DNA of 64,000 nucleotides from Pseudomonas sp. Tri1 (GCF_017968885.1 NZ_CP072913.1:3394001-3458000), one strand, 5' to 3'; positions 1 to 8,971 are shown, counted from the first letter of the stretch. Numbers and translations are program-made. The notes: a model not told the origin generated them from the letters alone.

Positions 1-844
1 CACCGCTACCGTCCTTGGTATAGCCGCCGAGTTTGTAGCCACTGGCGCGACCGGCTGCGCTGCTGTTCTTGCCGTCGGAGGTGGTCTTGAAGTAACGCAA
101 GTCGGTTTTCAGCGAGCCGTATTCACCCAGTGGCAAGACGTGCAGCAAACCGGCGAAGTGCTGCTGGTAATAATCTTCAAGATTGGCGTAGTAATACTGG
201 GCGGTCAGATCCTTGGTCAGTTTGTAATCGCCACCGGCGAAGGTGAATTTATTGCTTTCCTGGCTGGCGCCCGCCACGGCGAGGCCGGCGCTGTCGCTGG
301 AAGCCCGGCCGGTGGCGTGTTCCAGTTGGCCGGCGGTGAAGGTCAAGTTGTCGATTTCATTGCTGGTGACTTGGCCACCCTCGAAGGTTTGCGGCAGCAG
401 GCGGCCATCGTTGGAAACCAGGATCGGCAGTTTCGGTTGCAAGGTGCCGTAGCGCAGTTCGGTCTTGGAGACGCGCATCTTCGCCGTTGCACCAAGCCGA
501 GACCATTGGTCCGCCGCCTTGTCACCGTCATTGGGAAACATCGAGCTGCCAACATGACGCCCCTCGCCGCTGTCGAGCTTCAAGCCCAGCAACCCGATCG
601 CGTCCAGGCCAAACCCCACGGTGCCGTCGGTAAATCCCGACTGATAATTGAGCATGAAGGCCTGGCCCCATTCTTCGGTCTTCGAAGGGGCGGCGGCTCC
701 GTCACGGTTATCGTTGTTGAAGTAAAAGTTGCGCAAGTTCAGGTTGGCTTTGCTGTCGTTGATAAAATCGGCGGACGCCAACGGGCTGAGGACAAGCGTC
801 ACACCACCCGTTAAAACACTCAGTACTTGAAATAGGGCTTTCAT
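1..844 (-). CDS. OprD-family outer membrane porin (3' part outside window)
   Basis: About 281 N-terminal residues are visible, reading leftwards from an ATG at 844; the gene runs off the window edge. The protein starts with a signal peptide (MKALFQVL... ending near ASA), followed by the OprD hallmark FINDSKANLNLRNFYFNND, then alternating amphipathic beta strands, and later QLEHATGRASSDSAGLAVAG and AQYYYANLEDYYQQHFAG, all typical of the OprD/OpdX substrate-specific porin family. These porins let small carboxylates, amino acids or peptides cross the outer membrane. It lies downstream of, and in the same direction as, the GpdQ/ABC operon, 178 bp away, so it could supply the outer-membrane step for the same substrate. 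That is inference from position. The subfamily cannot be set from this fragment. Confidence 0.9.
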   Translation of the reverse strand, partial: MKALFQVLSVLTGGVTLVLSPLASADFINDSKANLNLRNFYFNNDNRDGAAAPSKTEEWGQAFMLNYQSGFTDGTVGFGLDAIGLLGLKLDSGEGRHVGSSMFPNDGDKAADQWSRLGATAKMRVSKTELRYGTLQPKLPILVSNDGRLLPQTFEGGQVTSNEIDNLTFTAGQLEHATGRASSDSAGLAVAGASQESNKFTFAGGDYKLTKDLTAQYYYANLEDYYQQHFAGLLHVLPLGEYGSLKTDLRYFKTTSDGKNSSAAGRASGYKLGGYTKDGSG

Positions 845-905
845 CAGGACGCACTCCACCGCGGAATCTCTGTTCCGGGCATGTTGAAAAGGCAGCAGGA
901 AGCTC

Positions 906-929
906 TCGGCCGATCACATGATTGGCCGA
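906..929. promoter_or_regulatory. Inverted repeat upstream of the porin gene
   Basis: Two 11-bp arms (TCGGCCGATCA and TGATTGGCCGA) match at 10 of 11 positions around a 2-bp gap. The repeat lies 62 bp before the porin start codon, inside the 178-bp gap after gpdQ. No T-run follows it in the minus direction, so an operator is more likely than a terminator. Confidence 0.4.
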
Positions 930-1022
930 TGCGTTAAGTAACTCGTTAGAAAAACTTCAATGTATAGAGTGGGGTAGGGGTTAAATCTCCAAAGAGTGTC
1001 ATGAGTGAAAGTCCCTGGGTTA

Positions 1023-1853
1023 TCAGTCGATCAATCCATGAGCGTCATAAAATGGGTACGGCCCCGGATATTCGCCAAACACGCCGTTATGGGTCACCAG
1101 GCCCTCTCCATGCCAGTGGTGCAACAAGTACCCCGCAGGTTCCAGGTTGAAATGCGCGGGAGCGCTTGGCTGTAGATCCAGGACGATTTGATGGGAAGTA
1201 CCGGGGCACACGCAGCTCAGGCTACCGCCGAAGCGCCGTTGCATCGGCCGATGCAAATGCCCGCACAGCAAGCGCTCCACCTGTGGATGGCGGGCGATGA
1301 CCTGCTCCAGTGCCTGCGCGTTGATGAACGGCTCGCGGTCCATGTGGCCAATGCCGCTGATAAATGGCGGATGGTGCAGGACCAGCAGCGTTGGCACCTC
1401 TGGCCGACAGGACAATTGTTCATCGAGCCAGCGCAATTGGCTGTCCAGCAACTGACCGCCGTGGCCGCCGGGAATGGTGCTATCCAGGCCGATCAGGCGC
1501 AGCGGATGCTCCTCGACCACCCAATCCAGGGGAGCACCGGGCAAGCTTGGCAGGTAGTCGTGATCGGCAAATGCCGCCCGCAAATGCTCGCGATTGTCAT
1601 GGTTACCAGGCACCAGGTAGCAGGGCATGTGCAGGCGCGCCAGTTCGGGGTGCAGCACGGCATATTCGTCAGGGCGACCAAAGTCCACCAGGTCGCCACT
1701 GATTACTACGATGTCGGGGCGCGGAACCAGGGCATTCAAATGATCGACGGCACGACGCAACGCGGCGAGGGTATCAACGACGCCATAGGTCAGTTTTTCC
1801 CCGGCCTTGAGATGCAGGTCACTGATCTGCGCGATGAGAAACGGATGATTCAA
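1023..1853 (-). CDS. GpdQ-like metallophosphoesterase (glycerophosphodiesterase / cyclic nucleotide PDE family)
   Basis: Class III binuclear metallophosphoesterase of 276 residues, cytoplasmic (no signal peptide). All metal ligand motifs are present in order: SDLH (11-14), GD (53-54), GNHD (83-86), HHPP (160-163) and GHLHR (198-202). The run from PDIVVISGDLVDFGRPDEY through the GNHD motif closely resembles Enterobacter GpdQ, which cleaves glycerophosphodiesters and other phosphodiesters; CpdA-like cAMP phosphodiesterase is the alternative. The start is an unusual TTG (1853-1851) with AGAGGG placed about 8 nt upstream; no in-frame ATG is close. It is the last gene of an operon with a complete ABC importer (25 bp after the ATPase), so hydrolysing the imported substrate is the likely job. 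Confidence 0.85.
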   Translation of the reverse strand: MNHPFLIAQISDLHLKAGEKLTYGVVDTLAALRRAVDHLNALVPRPDIVVISGDLVDFGRPDEYAVLHPELARLHMPCYLVPGNHDNREHLRAAFADHDYLPSLPGAPLDWVVEEHPLRLIGLDSTIPGGHGGQLLDSQLRWLDEQLSCRPEVPTLLVLHHPPFISGIGHMDREPFINAQALEQVIARHPQVERLLCGHLHRPMQRRFGGSLSCVCPGTSHQIVLDLQPSAPAHFNLEPAGYLLHHWHGEGLVTHNGVFGEYPGPYPFYDAHGLID

Positions 1854-1878
1854 AATAAGCCCTCTGAAAACACGAATA

Positions 1879-2910
1879 TCACGATGACAGGGTGAACAGC
1901 ACTTGCGGCTCGACGGCCAAGGCGATCAAGGCGCCGGGGGCGTGGATGACGCTGTCGGTGCTGTCCACCAGCAGTGGCTGGGCGGCGCCGACGTCCACCA
2001 ACAGGCGGCTTTGGGCGCCCTGGAAAAACTGGCCCACCAGGCGCCCACGCAGATGCCCCTCGTTGTCCATCACCCGCAAATGCTCGGGGCGGCAGTAGAC
2101 GGTGGCAGGCAGACCGCCCCCACGCCACGGCAACTCTCCGCCATTGACCTTCAAGCCCAGGGGAGTGTGTTCAAGTACCGGGAAAGCGTTGAGGTTGCCG
2201 ACAAAACCGGCGACGAAAGCGTTGGCCGGTTGTTGGTAGATGTCCCGTGGGCTGGCCAACTGCGCGACGCGACCGTGTTCCATGACCAGGATCCGATTGC
2301 CCAGGGCCATGGCTTCGCCCTGATCGTGGGTGACGAACACCGCGGTAATGCCCAGATGGCGTAGCAATTGATCCAACTCGCTGCGCAAGCGTTCACGCAA
2401 CTGCGCGTCCAGTGCCGCCAACGGCTCATCGAGCAGCAATACCCGGGGCTTGGGCGCCAGGGCGCGGGCGAGGGCGACTCGCTGGCGCTGACCGCCGGAC
2501 AACTCGTGGATGCTGCGTTTGCCGTGATCCTGCAGACCGACCAGTTCCAGCAGCTGCGAGCAACGCTTGTTGCGCTCAGCGGGCGCCATGCCGCGAATTT
2601 TCAAGCCATAGACGATGTTGCCGGCCACATCCAGGTTGGGAAACAACGCATAGTTCTGGAACACCATGCCCACGTCACGACGTTCGATGGGCAGGCGGGT
2701 GACGTCGGTGTCGCCAAAAAATACCTGGCCCACATCCGGGCGCTCAAGCCCGGCAATCAGCCGCAAGGTCGTGGTTTTACCGCAACCGGAAGGGCCAAGG
2801 ATCGCCAGGGTTTCTCCGGCGTCGATGGTCAGGTCCAGGTCATGTACGGCAACGGTGCCGTCCGAGAACGCCTTGCGGCAACCCGCCAGGCGAATGGTGG
2901 TTCCGCTCAT
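1879..2910 (-). CDS. ABC transporter ATP-binding protein (PotA/FbpC/PhnT class)
   Basis: Import ATPase of 343 residues. Walker A is LGPSGCGKTTT (39-47), the Q-loop is in VFQNYALFP, the signature LSGGQRQRVALARAL begins at 137, Walker B is VLLLDEP (157-163), and the switch histidine is in VFVTHDQGEAMAL. A TOBE-like regulatory domain occupies the C-terminal third (roughly 240-343). This class serves importers of polyamines, ferric iron, 2-aminoethylphosphonate and glycerophosphodiesters. Its ATG overlaps the TGA of the preceding permease (ATGA), showing translational coupling. It powers the two permeases encoded immediately upstream. Confidence 0.93.
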   Translation of the reverse strand: MSGTTIRLAGCRKAFSDGTVAVHDLDLTIDAGETLAILGPSGCGKTTTLRLIAGLERPDVGQVFFGDTDVTRLPIERRDVGMVFQNYALFPNLDVAGNIVYGLKIRGMAPAERNKRCSQLLELVGLQDHGKRSIHELSGGQRQRVALARALAPKPRVLLLDEPLAALDAQLRERLRSELDQLLRHLGITAVFVTHDQGEAMALGNRILVMEHGRVAQLASPRDIYQQPANAFVAGFVGNLNAFPVLEHTPLGLKVNGGELPWRGGGLPATVYCRPEHLRVMDNEGHLRGRLVGQFFQGAQSRLLVDVGAAQPLLVDSTDSVIHAPGALIALAVEPQVLFTLSS

Positions 2911-3701
2911 CGTTTTTCTCCACGGGAAAGGCGCGCGCTGATGGCCTGCAACGCAATCAGCAGCGGCACGATCATCAACAGAAATATCAGGGTGTAGGCG
3001 CTGGCGACTTCCAGCCTGGCCGAGGCATAGCTGTCAGCCAGGCCCACCGGCAATGTCTTGGTCATCGGGGTGTGAAGCATCCAGGTCAGGTTGAACTCGC
3101 CCAACGACAGGGTGACGACCATCAGTACCCCGGCGAGGATTCCCGCCCGGCAGTTGGGCACCACCACACTGAAGAACCGCCGTAGCGGCCCGGCACCCAG
3201 GCTGGCGGCAGCCTCTTCCAGAACCGGCAGCTGCTGGCGTTGCATCACCGCCATCACCGGACGCACCAGAAACGGCAGGGTGAACAGCACGTGGCCGACG
3301 AGAATAAACAGCCAGCTGCTGCGAAATCCGCCGAACTGACCGTAAGTGAGCAGCAACGCCAAGGCGCTGGCCAGGCCCGGCATTGCCACCGGCAGCACCA
3401 TCAATTCCTCGAACGCGCGACTGAAGCGGTTGTTCATCCGTACCAGCGCGTAAGCCGCCGGAACCCCCACCACGCAGACGCACAGTGCGCAGGCCACGGC
3501 CAGTTGCAGGGATAGCCAGACCGTCGGCGAATAGGCCTGCCAGACCTGCGCCAGCCAATCGAACGTCAGGCCGCTGGAGACGCCCTGGAAATAATTGCGG
3601 GTCAGCCCGGCCAGCAGCGACATCAGCACAGGCACCAACATGAAGGCGCAAACCAGCAAAGTGAACAGCAGTTGCCCGACAAACAGCGTTGAGCGCCTCA
3701 C
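2907..3701 (-). CDS. ABC transporter inner membrane permease (second of pair)
   Basis: Integral membrane permease of about 264 residues, BPD_transp_1 family, with around six hydrophobic helices and the EAA loop at LPVLEEAAASLGAGPLRRFFSVVVP that docks the ATPase. The start is taken as GTG at 3701, which overlaps the TGA of the first permease (GTGA) and follows GAGGACGG; the reading frame stays open upstream but that part has no membrane-protein character. It forms a heterodimer with the product of 3698-4567. The closest functional classes are PhnV/PotC/FbpB-like. Confidence 0.9.
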   Translation of the reverse strand: MRRSTLFVGQLLFTLLVCAFMLVPVLMSLLAGLTRNYFQGVSSGLTFDWLAQVWQAYSPTVWLSLQLAVACALCVCVVGVPAAYALVRMNNRFSRAFEELMVLPVAMPGLASALALLLTYGQFGGFRSSWLFILVGHVLFTLPFLVRPVMAVMQRQQLPVLEEAAASLGAGPLRRFFSVVVPNCRAGILAGVLMVVTLSLGEFNLTWMLHTPMTKTLPVGLADSYASARLEVASAYTLIFLLMIVPLLIALQAISARLSRGEKR

Positions 3702-4567
3702 AAGACCGTCCTCGAATTGTTCGCCAGACGCCTGGCCAGTAGCAGCACCGCCCAGGTCAGTGCGCCCAGCACCACCGACAGCGCGGCGGCAACGGCGAAA
3801 TTGGCGTAGTTGGTGAACACGTTGTAGATCGCCACCGGGGTCACATTCAGCCGGGTGCCCAGGGTGAACGCGGTACCGAACGCCCCCATGGAAGTCGCAA
3901 AGCAGATCGCTCCGCACGAGACCAGTGCCGGTGCCAGGCCGGGGACGATGACATCACAGACCACCCGCCAATGTCCGGCACCCAGTGATTGAGCGGCTTC
4001 TTCCAGGCTGCGATCCAGGGTTTCGCAAGCGGCCATCACCGTGAGGATCACCCGCGGAATCGAGAAGTACAGGTAGCCGATGCACAGGCCCATCAATGAG
4101 TAGGCAAAAATCCAGCGTTCCCCCGCCAGCTCAAGACCGAGACTGGCGAACAAGCCTTGGCGACCGGCCAGCAGAATCACCAGGAAGCCGACCACCACGC
4201 CGGGGAATGCCAGCGGGAAGGTCAGCAAGGCGACCAGTAGCGATCGACCGAAGAAGCGCTGGCGACTGAGGAAAACCCCACTGATGCCTCCCACCAACAG
4301 CGCCGCGAGGGTCGTTGCCAAGGCCAGCAGGCAGGTTTGCGCCAGGCTACCGAGGTATTGCGCGCTGCTCAGTACCTGCCAGTAGCCACTTTCGCTACCC
4401 TCACGACTTTGTCCACCCAGCACGATCAGGTGCGCCAGGGGCAACAACCAGAACGCGAACAATACTGCTGCGGCAGGCGCCAGGGCCCAGGCCGCGGTCA
4501 GCCGCAAACGCGGCACCGTGGCCCGGCCCGAACGGACTGCCCGGGCTTTTATTACCGAGGCGGTCAC
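3698..4567 (-). CDS. ABC transporter inner membrane permease (first of pair)
   Basis: Permease of 289 residues, BPD_transp_1 family, with a hydrophobic N-terminal helix (AWALAPAAAVLFAFWLLPL) and several further helices. The EAA motif reads LDRSLEEAAQSLGAGHWRVV. The start codon is GTG at 4567, directly after the TAG of the binding-protein gene, so translation is coupled. It pairs with the next permease to make the channel of a spermidine/iron/phosphonate-type importer. Confidence 0.9.
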   Translation of the reverse strand: MTASVIKARAVRSGRATVPRLRLTAAWALAPAAAVLFAFWLLPLAHLIVLGGQSREGSESGYWQVLSSAQYLGSLAQTCLLALATTLAALLVGGISGVFLSRQRFFGRSLLVALLTFPLAFPGVVVGFLVILLAGRQGLFASLGLELAGERWIFAYSLMGLCIGYLYFSIPRVILTVMAACETLDRSLEEAAQSLGAGHWRVVCDVIVPGLAPALVSCGAICFATSMGAFGTAFTLGTRLNVTPVAIYNVFTNYANFAVAAALSVVLGALTWAVLLLARRLANNSRTVL

Positions 4568-5572
4568 CTACTTGACCTCACGCAGATAGCGTGCGGAAAA
4601 GGCTTCCTGCGCCGCCGCCATTTGCTCGTAGTTGACCACCCCGGCCCGGGCGTAATCGCTGTCGGGCAGGAACTGCGCGGCGATCTCGGCAGGCATTTTC
4701 ATTGCCCGCACCGGCCGCAGATACGCCTTGGCCCATAGCGCCTGGCCTTGCTCGGACAGAACGAAGTCCAAGACCTTTTCGGCGTTGGCCCGATGCGGTG
4801 CGTTACCGACGATGCTCATCACGTAAGGCACGCTGATGCTGCCTTCCTTGGGAATCACGAAAGCTACGTTGGCCTTGTCCTTGTAACGCGCCCGATAGGC
4901 GTTGAAGTCGTAATCCACCAGGATCGGCAGCTCACCGGACAGCACCCGCGCATAAGCCGTTTGCTTGGGCACGATGGGCGAGTTTTTCGCCAGTTTCTGG
5001 AAGTAATCGATAGCCGGGGCGAAGTTATCCAGGGTACCGCCCATGGCCTGGTTGATCGCGACGGCAGAGACGTAGCCGACGAACGCGCTGGACGGATCCA
5101 GGTAGCCGACCATGCCTTTGTACTCAGGCTTGAGCAGGTCGCCCCAGCTTTGCGGCACGGGCAGCCCGCCCAGTGCATCGACGTTGACCATCAGGCCCAG
5201 AGTGCCGGAGTGAATGGCAAACCAGTGCCCTTGCGGGTCTTTCAAGCCTGCCGGGATCTGCTCCCAGCCCTTGGGTTTATAAGTGCCAACCACCCCGGCT
5301 TTTTGCGCCTGCAAACCGAACGTCACGCCGTAATACACCACATCCGCCACCGGTGCGGCCTGCTCGGCGACCAGTTGCGCCAATGCCTGCCCGGAGTTCT
5401 TGTTGTCCAGCGGGACCTGCACGCCGGTGGTGTCGGCAATCGCCTTGAGCTGAGTGCCCCAGTCGGCCCATTCCGGCGGACAGTTGTAGCAAATCGCCGT
5501 TTCGGCGGCCTGGGTCAGGCTGGCAACGCCGCACAGCAGCAACGTCGCCAGGGTTTTACGCAAGCGGATCAT
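4568..5572 (-). CDS. Periplasmic substrate-binding protein of the ABC importer
   Basis: Extracellular solute-binding protein family 1, about 334 residues. The ATG at 5572 has GAGGAG 8 nt upstream and gives a clean Sec signal peptide (MIRLRKTLATLLLCGVASLTQA, cleavage after TQA). The mature part starts ETAICYNCPPEWADWG and contains the family pattern WGDLLKPEYKGMVGYLDPSSAF, resembling binding proteins for iron, 2-aminoethylphosphonate and related anions. The Cys pair in CYNC is unusual. The first codons overlap the end of the LacI-family gene by 17 bp. The substrate cannot be read from sequence; a phosphodiester is inferred from the gpdQ-like partner. Confidence 0.9.
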   Translation of the reverse strand: MIRLRKTLATLLLCGVASLTQAAETAICYNCPPEWADWGTQLKAIADTTGVQVPLDNKNSGQALAQLVAEQAAPVADVVYYGVTFGLQAQKAGVVGTYKPKGWEQIPAGLKDPQGHWFAIHSGTLGLMVNVDALGGLPVPQSWGDLLKPEYKGMVGYLDPSSAFVGYVSAVAINQAMGGTLDNFAPAIDYFQKLAKNSPIVPKQTAYARVLSGELPILVDYDFNAYRARYKDKANVAFVIPKEGSISVPYVMSIVGNAPHRANAEKVLDFVLSEQGQALWAKAYLRPVRAMKMPAEIAAQFLPDSDYARAGVVNYEQMAAAQEAFSARYLREVK

Positions 5573-6575
5573 CAAGAGTCTCCTCGTAGGGTTGAGTACT
5601 TTCGCCCGGCCGGATATGGCAGGGCAGGCAATGGGAAACCGCAGGGGCACCAGCGATTTGCGCCAACAACTGATCGATCACAGTGCAAGCCAGCGCCTCG
5701 ATGGGCTGAACGACGCTGCACAGCGTCGGGTGCATCTGGGTGCCGAGGGCAATGCCGTCAAAGCCGATGACCGAGAGTTGCTTGGGCACGTGCCAGCCGT
5801 TGCGGCGTAACTCGGCAATCAGGCTGATGGCGAGCAAATCGTTGGAGCAAACCAGCGCACTGAGCGCCTGTGGGCCTTGCAGCAGCGGCTCGATGGCGGC
5901 GAAGTCGGCTTGGGTATGGGCGGGCATTTCAATCACCGGCAAGCTGTCGAGCCCCGCCTCACGCATGGCGTCGCAATAACCGGCATAACGCTGGCGAGCG
6001 CGGTCGGACTGCAGGGCGGGGCCTGCGACCATGCCAATGCGCCAATGCCCGGCTTCCAGCAGATAACGGGTGGCGAGGGCCATGCCGGCGCGGTTGTCTA
6101 CCGACACGGCGCTGTAGTCCGGGTTGCCCGGCTGGTGATAGGCCAGCACAAAGGGCGTGTCCTCGTTGTCCAGGCTTTGCAGCACGCGGTTGCTCTCGGC
6201 GTCGGTCACCGTGAGGACCAAGCCATCGACGCGCTGTCGCAACAACTCCTCGACCACTACGCTTTCGCGCTCGCTGCTGTAGTCGGTCGTGGCCAAGAGC
6301 AGGTTGTAGCCGCGCAAGCGCGCCGCACGCTCCATGGCCTGGAATTGCTCGGCGAACACCGGATTGAGCAGGTTGGGCACCACGACGCCGATCAACTTGG
6401 TCACTTGCAGACGCAGTTGGCGGCCGAGACGATTGGGCCGAAAACCCAACTGCCGTGCGGCGGCGAATACCTGCTCCCGGGTGGCCGGACGTACCACCTC
6501 AGGGGAGGCAAAGGCACGCGCCGCAGTCGCTCGCGATACCCCAGCCAACTGTGCTACTTCTTTCAAATCAGTCAT
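5556..6575 (-). CDS. LacI-family transcriptional regulator of the importer operon
   Basis: Regulator of 339 residues from ATG 6575. The N-terminal LacI helix-turn-helix reads MTDLKEVAQLAGVSRATAARAF, followed by the hinge helix (NRLGRQLRLQ) and a periplasmic-binding-protein-like effector domain with LIGVVVPNLLNPVFAEQ, LVLTVTDAESNRVLQSL and the C-terminal SVIGFDGIALG. It is the first gene of the operon, overlapping the binding-protein gene by 17 bp. A 14-bp perfect palindrome lies 11 bp upstream of its start codon, which suggests autoregulation and control of the whole operon, relieved by the transported compound or a breakdown product. Confidence 0.92.
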   Translation of the reverse strand: MTDLKEVAQLAGVSRATAARAFASPEVVRPATREQVFAAARQLGFRPNRLGRQLRLQVTKLIGVVVPNLLNPVFAEQFQAMERAARLRGYNLLLATTDYSSERESVVVEELLRQRVDGLVLTVTDAESNRVLQSLDNEDTPFVLAYHQPGNPDYSAVSVDNRAGMALATRYLLEAGHWRIGMVAGPALQSDRARQRYAGYCDAMREAGLDSLPVIEMPAHTQADFAAIEPLLQGPQALSALVCSNDLLAISLIAELRRNGWHVPKQLSVIGFDGIALGTQMHPTLCSVVQPIEALACTVIDQLLAQIAGAPAVSHCLPCHIRPGESTQPYEETLDDPLA

Positions 6576-6586
6576 TGTCACTCGCT

Positions 6587-6600
6587 TGAGATCGATCTCA
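6587..6600. promoter_or_regulatory. Candidate LacI-family operator
   Basis: TGAGATCGATCTCA is a perfect 14-bp palindrome with the central CG step usual in LacI/PurR-type operators. It sits immediately upstream of the LacI-family start codon at 6575, inside the presumed promoter/leader of the transport operon. Confidence 0.6.
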
Positions 6601-6711
6601 TTGGCGAGGACAGTACCCAGGAACCGTGGCATTTCTGCGACGCAGTGATGACGATTTGATGTCAGTGACTGATCTCTATCGTTGATGGCTATTCATCGAG
6701 CGGATGCATAT

Positions 6712-7920
6712 TCAGCGCATGCTTGCTGCAAACCCGGACTGCCTGGCAGACCACACCACCGCCAACGTCATGATCAGAAGAACGACCAGGACCGGCGCAA
6801 ACGCCACGACCCCCAGGTGATCGAGCAGAATGCCTCCGACGATTCCGCCGCCGGCAATGGCCAGGTTCCAGGCCGTGACCAACATCGACTGGGCGAGATC
6901 CGCTGCGTCTCCGGCAGTCTTGGCGATGGCCGTCTGGAACAGCGTCCCAGCCCCTCCGAAAGCGATTCCCCAGGCGGCCACGGCGATATACACCGCCGCT
7001 GGCCTGTCGCTCATTGCCCCTAGCGTCATTGCCGAGAGGGCGAACAGCACCGTACCTGCAAGCGTCAACGCCCGAAGATGGCGATCGATCAGCACGCCGA
7101 CGACCCAGATCCCCAGCAACGACGCGACGCCAAAGACCAGCAGGACCAGATCCGTCCGCTCGCCCAGGCCCGCCGCCGCCAAAAACGGAGCGATATAGGT
7201 AAAGAGAATGTTGTGCGCCAGGACAAAAGCCAGCACCACGAACAACACCGAGCGAACGCCCGGCAGGGTGAAGACCTGACCCAAGGCGAGGCGTTTATGG
7301 GTGGCCTGCCCAGGAAAATCAGGCACCTTGAGTCGTACCCAGACCATCAAGGCCACGGCGAACAGGCTCATGATGGCGAAGCTCATTCGCCAGCCGACCA
7401 GGTTGCCGAGCAGCGTGCCGGCCGGTACGCCGAGGGATAACGCCAAGGGCGCGCCCACCATGGCGATCGCAATCGCACGACCTTTCTGGCTTTCGGGCAC
7501 CATGCGGGCGGCATAACCGGCCAGCAAGGCCCACAGCAGCCCGGCCGATACGCCACCGAGCAAGCGCGCGACCATCGTCAAAACATAATGGGTGGAAAGC
7601 GTCGTGACGGTATTGGCAACGGCGAAGCCGGCGATGGCCAGCAACAAGAGTGTTCTGCGTCGCATACCTTGGGTCGCGGCGGTCAATGGAATGGCCGCCA
7701 GCAAGGAGCCGATCGCGTAGACCGTTACCAACTGGCCGGCCAGGGCCTCGGAGATCGCCAGCCCTTCGCTGATCTGTGAAAGAAGCCCGGCGGGCAAGGC
7801 TTCGGTGAGGATGGTCACGAACGCTGCGAGGGCGAGGGCAAACAGTGATCCGATGGGGAGCGGTGCCGTGGCTTGAACAACCTCGGCCTCGGCATCGATG
7901 TGGGTATTGGCAATCGTCAT
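6712..7920 (-). CDS. MFS transporter, DHA1-type drug/sugar exporter family
   Basis: Twelve-helix major facilitator of 402 residues. It shows the family pattern between helices 2 and 3 (TAATQGMRRRTLLLL) and GRAIAIAMVGAPLALSLGVPAGTLLG, the antiporter motif C region on helix 5, as in the AraJ/NepI/YdhP branch of DHA1. These proteins usually expel sugars, nucleosides or drugs by proton antiport. It is transcribed divergently from a LysR regulator at 8074 across 153 bp, the usual arrangement for a LysR-controlled exporter. The substrate is unknown. Confidence 0.88.
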   Translation of the reverse strand: MTIANTHIDAEAEVVQATAPLPIGSLFALALAAFVTILTEALPAGLLSQISEGLAISEALAGQLVTVYAIGSLLAAIPLTAATQGMRRRTLLLLAIAGFAVANTVTTLSTHYVLTMVARLLGGVSAGLLWALLAGYAARMVPESQKGRAIAIAMVGAPLALSLGVPAGTLLGNLVGWRMSFAIMSLFAVALMVWVRLKVPDFPGQATHKRLALGQVFTLPGVRSVLFVVLAFVLAHNILFTYIAPFLAAAGLGERTDLVLLVFGVASLLGIWVVGVLIDRHLRALTLAGTVLFALSAMTLGAMSDRPAAVYIAVAAWGIAFGGAGTLFQTAIAKTAGDAADLAQSMLVTAWNLAIAGGGIVGGILLDHLGVVAFAPVLVVLLIMTLAVVWSARQSGFAASMR

Positions 7921-8073
7921 GGGTCACCTGTTTGGAGCGCGCCTGACCCGCCGGGACGGCGCGGTCAATTGCAGATTGATAAGTGTCGACTACGGTAGGT
8001 GCCCGTCTTTGGCGAGACAAGAATGCTAGAGTGCACAACACATCGGAAAAAATGTCCGTAATGGGGGCCAGGC

Positions 8074-8955
8074 GTGGAATCACTGAGCGGGATTGATTTT
8101 TTTGTGCGCGCGGCCGAAACCCGCAGCTTTTCAGAGGCGGGCAGGGCGCTGGGCATTTCGTCTTCGGCGGTGGGCAAAAGCGTCGCCCGGCTCGAGGCGC
8201 GACTGGGTGTGCGGCTGTTTCATCGCAGCACCCGCAGTATCACGCTGACGGCGGAAGGGACGCTGTTCCTTGAGCGTTGCCGGCGCATTCTCTGCGAAGT
8301 CGAAGCGGCCGAACAGGAACTGTCGCAAACCCGCAAGGCGCCACGGGGCAAACTGCGCGTGAGTTTGCCCCTCGTTGCGGATTTGGTCATGCCGACGCTG
8401 ATCGCCTTCATGCGCCGCTACCCCAGTATCGAGCTGGACCTGGATTTTTCCGATCGGCTGGTGGACATCATCGAGGAGGGTTTCGATGCGGTCATTCGAA
8501 CCGGAGAGCCGAACGACTCCCGGCTGATGTCCCGTCCGTTGGGCCCGTTCAAGCTCGTTGTGGTCGGTTCGCCCCGGTACTTCGCCGAACATGGCACACC
8601 GCACGCACCGGCGGACCTGCTGCATCATGCCTGCCTGCTCTACAAGTTCCCCAGTACTGGCAGGATGCAAGTGTGGCCGGTAAACGGGGACGGGGAGCCG
8701 GAACTCAACCTGCCGGCGACCCTGGTCTGCAACACCACCGAGGCGTTGCTACACGTGGTGCACGATGCGCTGGGGATCGCCTGCGTGCCGGATTTCACTG
8801 TGCGCGAGGCCATCGCCAGCGGTGAGCTGGTCACCGTCCTGGACGACTTCAACAGGCATCAGAGCACCTTCCGCATGCTCTGGCCCTCAAGCAAACACCT
8901 GGCGCCGAAGTTGCGGGTGTTCATTGATTTCATGAGCAGTGAGTTGTTCAAGTGA
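8074..8955 (+). CDS. LysR-family transcriptional regulator
   Basis: LTTR of 293 residues. The N-terminal winged HTH is FFVRAAETRSFSEAGRALGISSSAVGKSVARLEARLGVRLFHRSTRSITLTAEG (about 9-63), followed by the co-inducer domain beginning GKLRVSLPLVADLVMPTL and DAVIRTGEPNDSRLMSR, typical of the large DsdC/AaeR-like group that controls neighbouring exporters. The start is GTG at 8074. The divergent gap contains CGGA-N7-TCCG (8044-8058), a possible LysR site. It probably regulates the adjacent MFS gene and itself. Confidence 0.92.
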   Translation: MESLSGIDFFVRAAETRSFSEAGRALGISSSAVGKSVARLEARLGVRLFHRSTRSITLTAEGTLFLERCRRILCEVEAAEQELSQTRKAPRGKLRVSLPLVADLVMPTLIAFMRRYPSIELDLDFSDRLVDIIEEGFDAVIRTGEPNDSRLMSRPLGPFKLVVVGSPRYFAEHGTPHAPADLLHHACLLYKFPSTGRMQVWPVNGDGEPELNLPATLVCNTTEALLHVVHDALGIACVPDFTVREAIASGELVTVLDDFNRHQSTFRMLWPSSKHLAPKLRVFIDFMSSELFK

Positions 8956-8971
8956 CTGAACCGCCGCCATC

